Positions 6,108 through 8,178 of a DNA stretch of 8,178 nucleotides are shown here, piece by piece. Each line of letters begins with the position of its first letter. Within the stretch, counting starts at the first letter, position 1. A model generated the notes under the pieces. It was not told the DNA's origin, did no database searches, and saw only the letters and a program-made list of their open reading frames with translations. This DNA is from Sphingobacteriaceae bacterium (lineage in GTDB: Bacteria > Bacteroidota > Bacteroidia > B-17B0 > Aurantibacillaceae). Made by a program: the position numbers and the translations under genes. The DNA lies in NCBI GenBank assembly GCA_023251695.1, contig JAHEYE010000154.1, positions 1-8,178 of the forward strand, read 5' to 3'.

Positions 6108-8178
6108 ATGAGAAAAATTATTTACATACTTGCCGGGCTTTGTTTGTTATCTGTAACAAAGGCTCAGGTAGTAACGGCCAAAGATTGTACAACTGCGGTA
6201 AACGTTTGTACGAGTAATTCATTTTCAGTGGCACCGGCAGGTCCGGGTTTTACTGATTTTACAACTGCCTCCAATATTTCTAACCCAACTTCAAATCCTG
6301 TAGGTGTTGTTCCCGCTGGAGGATTTGGTTGTTTGAAAGCTGGTGAATTAAATCCTACCTGGATGATTATTAATATTCAAACACCGGGTACTCTCGAATT
6401 TTCGATGGGTGCAGGTACAGGACCGGGTGCACAATCCGGATGCTACGATTGGATTATGTGGCCTTATAATGCATCAACCTGTTCGGGTATTAATGGAAAT
6501 ACACAAGCCCCTATCCGTTGTTGTTGGAACGCTATGTGCTCCGGCGGTACCGGACTTGCATCAGCAGCTAATCTCCCTGCAGGCGGATCCGCTCTTGACT
6601 TCGGCGCACCAATCAACGCCAACTGCGGTGATAAGTTTATTATGTGTTTTTCAAATTACAGTAGCGTAAGCACATTGGTTCCATTAAATTTTTTCGGAAC
6701 TGCAATTGTATCCTGTTCACCTTTATCAAGTACTCTTTCTATTAATAGTTCTTCAATTTGTTCTGGCGCAGTAGCTACTTTATCAGTAGCATCATCTCCG
6801 GGAACAACATATACCTGGCAGCCCGGGGGACAATCAGCGCCTTCAATAACAGTTTCACCTGTTACAACTACTAATTATACTTTATATGCGACAAATGCTT
6901 GTGGCACTTTTTCAGGAACGGCTTCTGTATTAGTTTCAACGGCAATGAGTTTGTCTTTCTCAAATACAAATGGAACTTGCGTTCCCGCAGCTTTAGGTTC
7001 TTCAACTGTTACTGTAAGCGGTGGAAGTTCGCCTTACACTTATTCGTGGTCGCCTTTTGGCGGAACCTCTCCTTCTGCCTCCGGTTTAACAAGCGGGACT
7101 TATTCTGTTAAGGTTACAGATGCATTAGGATGTACGGCAACAGCTTCAACAAGCATTTTTGCTCCCGCCCCATTCAGTTTTTCAGTGAGTGTTGGTACCA
7201 ATAGTATGTTAACCTGTACAAACAATTCGGTTGTTATCAATGTCTCAACAAGCTCTACATTAACTAACATAACGTACACCTGGACCGCGCCAAGCAGTGC
7301 AACCACAACAGGAAGTTCATATACGGCAACAAACGTGGGAGTATATACGGTTGTGGGCAGCGACCAGACCGTTGGTTCATGTACCGATACCCAAACTTTT
7401 GCAATCACTCAAAATACTGCTGCGCCTTCAATGACGGTTAATCCTGCGACAACACAAAGCATAACCTGTAATGGGGCCTGTGCCCAGTTTACTGCCATTA
7501 CAACCTCTACTACTAATTTAGTAGGGACATGGTTAGATGGTACGGGACCGGTTGTAGGGCCCTCAGGAACACCGTTGTTATTATGTGCAAGTGCACCCGG
7601 AACTTATACAGCAATGTTTTGCAGTACAATTAACGGATGCTGTGCTTCACAAACAGTTGGTGTAGCTTCCAATACAACAGTACCTACTCTTAGCGTGACA
7701 GTTTCAACTACTAATGGATTCACGATTAATTGTACAAACCCAAAAGTTATTATGAATACGAATTCCAGTGGTACTTGTGCGCCTGTAGGTTATACTTGGA
7801 CTCCCTTAGCAAATCCAACCGCCTCGGTAATGCCCGTAGCCGGAGGTTATACCGCAACAGTTCCTGGTCAGTATGAAGTACAGTTTCATGATTGTAATTT
7901 TTGCTACGTAAAAACAACAGTTAACGTATATATTGATACATTAAGGCCAAGTCCATCTTCAATAACAAATATGGCAAGTAATGGCTATACTATCAATTGT
8001 TACAATCCTACTTTGATTGCAACAGGTATAACTAATCCTATTTTACCTCCAACTAGTTATAGCTGGACTCAACCCGGACCTTTAACTATATCATCTAATA
8101 CAACGCTCATCTCAATGGGAAGCATCACCAGCGGATCAACAGTTACCTATACAGTTTCTGCTATGGGCCCTAACGGAT
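6108..8178 (+). CDS. Large secreted cysteine-rich protein with Ig-like and SprB-type repeats, C-terminus outside the window
   Basis: The frame is open for 690 codons to the right edge. Residues 1-20 form a signal peptide (MRKIIYILAGLCLLSVTKAQ). Residues about 25-203 form a cysteine-rich N-terminal domain with NPTWMIINI (82-90), CYDWIMWPY (112-120), APIRCCW (134-140) and a final IVSC. I know it as a common head domain of Bacteroidota surface proteins but cannot give a firm family name. An Ig-like unit follows (about 205-277). Next is a SprB-type repeat (about 280-353) with GGSSPYTYSW, SGLTSGTYSVKVTDALGC and thymine-rich Thr/Ser codons. Four more diverged Ig-like units of about 84-89 residues follow. 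It is probably exported to the cell surface or medium by T9SS, acting as an adhesin or structural protein; the sorting domain would lie beyond the edge. Exact function is unknown. Confidence 0.85.
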   Translation, partial: MRKIIYILAGLCLLSVTKAQVVTAKDCTTAVNVCTSNSFSVAPAGPGFTDFTTASNISNPTSNPVGVVPAGGFGCLKAGELNPTWMIINIQTPGTLEFSMGAGTGPGAQSGCYDWIMWPYNASTCSGINGNTQAPIRCCWNAMCSGGTGLASAANLPAGGSALDFGAPINANCGDKFIMCFSNYSSVSTLVPLNFFGTAIVSCSPLSSTLSINSSSICSGAVATLSVASSPGTTYTWQPGGQSAPSITVSPVTTTNYTLYATNACGTFSGTASVLVSTAMSLSFSNTNGTCVPAALGSSTVTVSGGSSPYTYSWSPFGGTSPSASGLTSGTYSVKVTDALGCTATASTSIFAPAPFSFSVSVGTNSMLTCTNNSVVINVSTSSTLTNITYTWTAPSSATTTGSSYTATNVGVYTVVGSDQTVGSCTDTQTFAITQNTAAPSMTVNPATTQSITCNGACAQFTAITTSTTNLVGTWLDGTGPVVGPSGTPLLLCASAPGTYTAMFCSTINGCCASQTVGVASNTTVPTLSVTVSTTNGFTINCTNPKVIMNTNSSGTCAPVGYTWTPLANPTASVMPVAGGYTATVPGQYEVQFHDCNFCYVKTTVNVYIDTLRPSPSSITNMASNGYTINCYNPTLIATGITNPILPPTSYSWTQPGPLTISSNTTLISMGSITSGSTVTYTVSAMGPNG
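6942..7166 (+). repeat. SprB-type repeat unit in the surface protein
   Basis: Residues about 279-353 of the surface protein fit the SprB repeat pattern GGxxPYxYxWxxGGxxxxxxGLxxGxYxVxVTDxxGC, with its last cysteine at residue 342. SprB itself is the mobile adhesin of Flavobacterium gliding. Here a single clear copy is seen within the window. Confidence 0.7.
7167..8178 (+). repeat. Diverged tandem Ig-like repeats of about 84-89 residues
   Basis: Marker cysteines in the (L/I)TC or INC start motif fall at residues 370, 454, 542 and 631, a spacing of 84, 88 and 89. Two units (from 540 and 629) share INCxNP, and three of the four have a tyrosine-tryptophan strand (YTWTAP, YTWTPL, YSWTQP) about 20 residues later. 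The last unit is cut by the window edge. DNA identity between units is low, so the expansion is old. Confidence 0.65.

Noticed and set aside
6409..7408. Frames at 6409-6669, 6899-7111 (plus) and 7100-7408 (minus)
   Set aside because: All fall inside the open frame of the surface protein; the valine-rich minus-strand frame is the complement of its Thr/Asn-rich repeats.

Overview
The window looks like a chromosomal segment of a Bacteroidota bacterium; order and genus cannot be fixed from it. The evidence is consistent across the window: moderately AT-rich DNA; A/T-rich leaders without a clear Shine-Dalgarno sequence; TAnnTTTG-type candidate -7 promoter elements; an atpD-atpC pair standing apart from other ATP synthase genes; secreted proteins with signal peptides ending in SQ or AQ; and a SprB-type repeat protein of the kind found in gliding and type IX secretion (T9SS) lineages.

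Layout. The left half is read leftward from a divergent intergenic region at about 3587-3693. First comes ribF (riboflavin kinase/FAD synthetase, 2654-3586). It overlaps by 25 bases a small secreted leucine-rich repeat protein (2064-2678), which is followed after 44 bases by a secreted subtilisin-family (S8) protease that starts at 2019 and runs off the left edge. The right half is read rightward: atpD (ATP synthase beta, 3694-5202), atpC (a short epsilon subunit, 5267-5503), a strong intrinsic terminator (5526-5555), a secreted thioredoxin-fold protein with no CXXC motif (5602-6096), and, 11 bases later, a large cysteine-rich multi-domain surface protein that starts at 6108 and runs off the right edge. 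No gene-free stretch reaches 300 bases; the longest is the 107-base divergent region between ribF and atpD. I saw no tRNA, rRNA, CRISPR array, insertion sequence or attachment site.

How the parts fit. The centre is housekeeping: flavin cofactor synthesis and the catalytic and rotor-stalk parts of F1 ATP synthase. The flanks are cell-envelope and extracellular functions: protease, LRR protein, inactive-looking thioredoxin-fold protein and repeat adhesin. The beta subunit has an insertion and the epsilon subunit lacks its C-terminal helical domain. To my knowledge both are lineage traits of Bacteroidota rather than damage. The least ordinary part is the two-gene unit at 5602-8178, a thioredoxin-fold protein whose cysteine pair reads Asp-Leu-Ala-Ser, next to a repeat-rich secreted protein. 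No clearly new defence or mobile system is visible.
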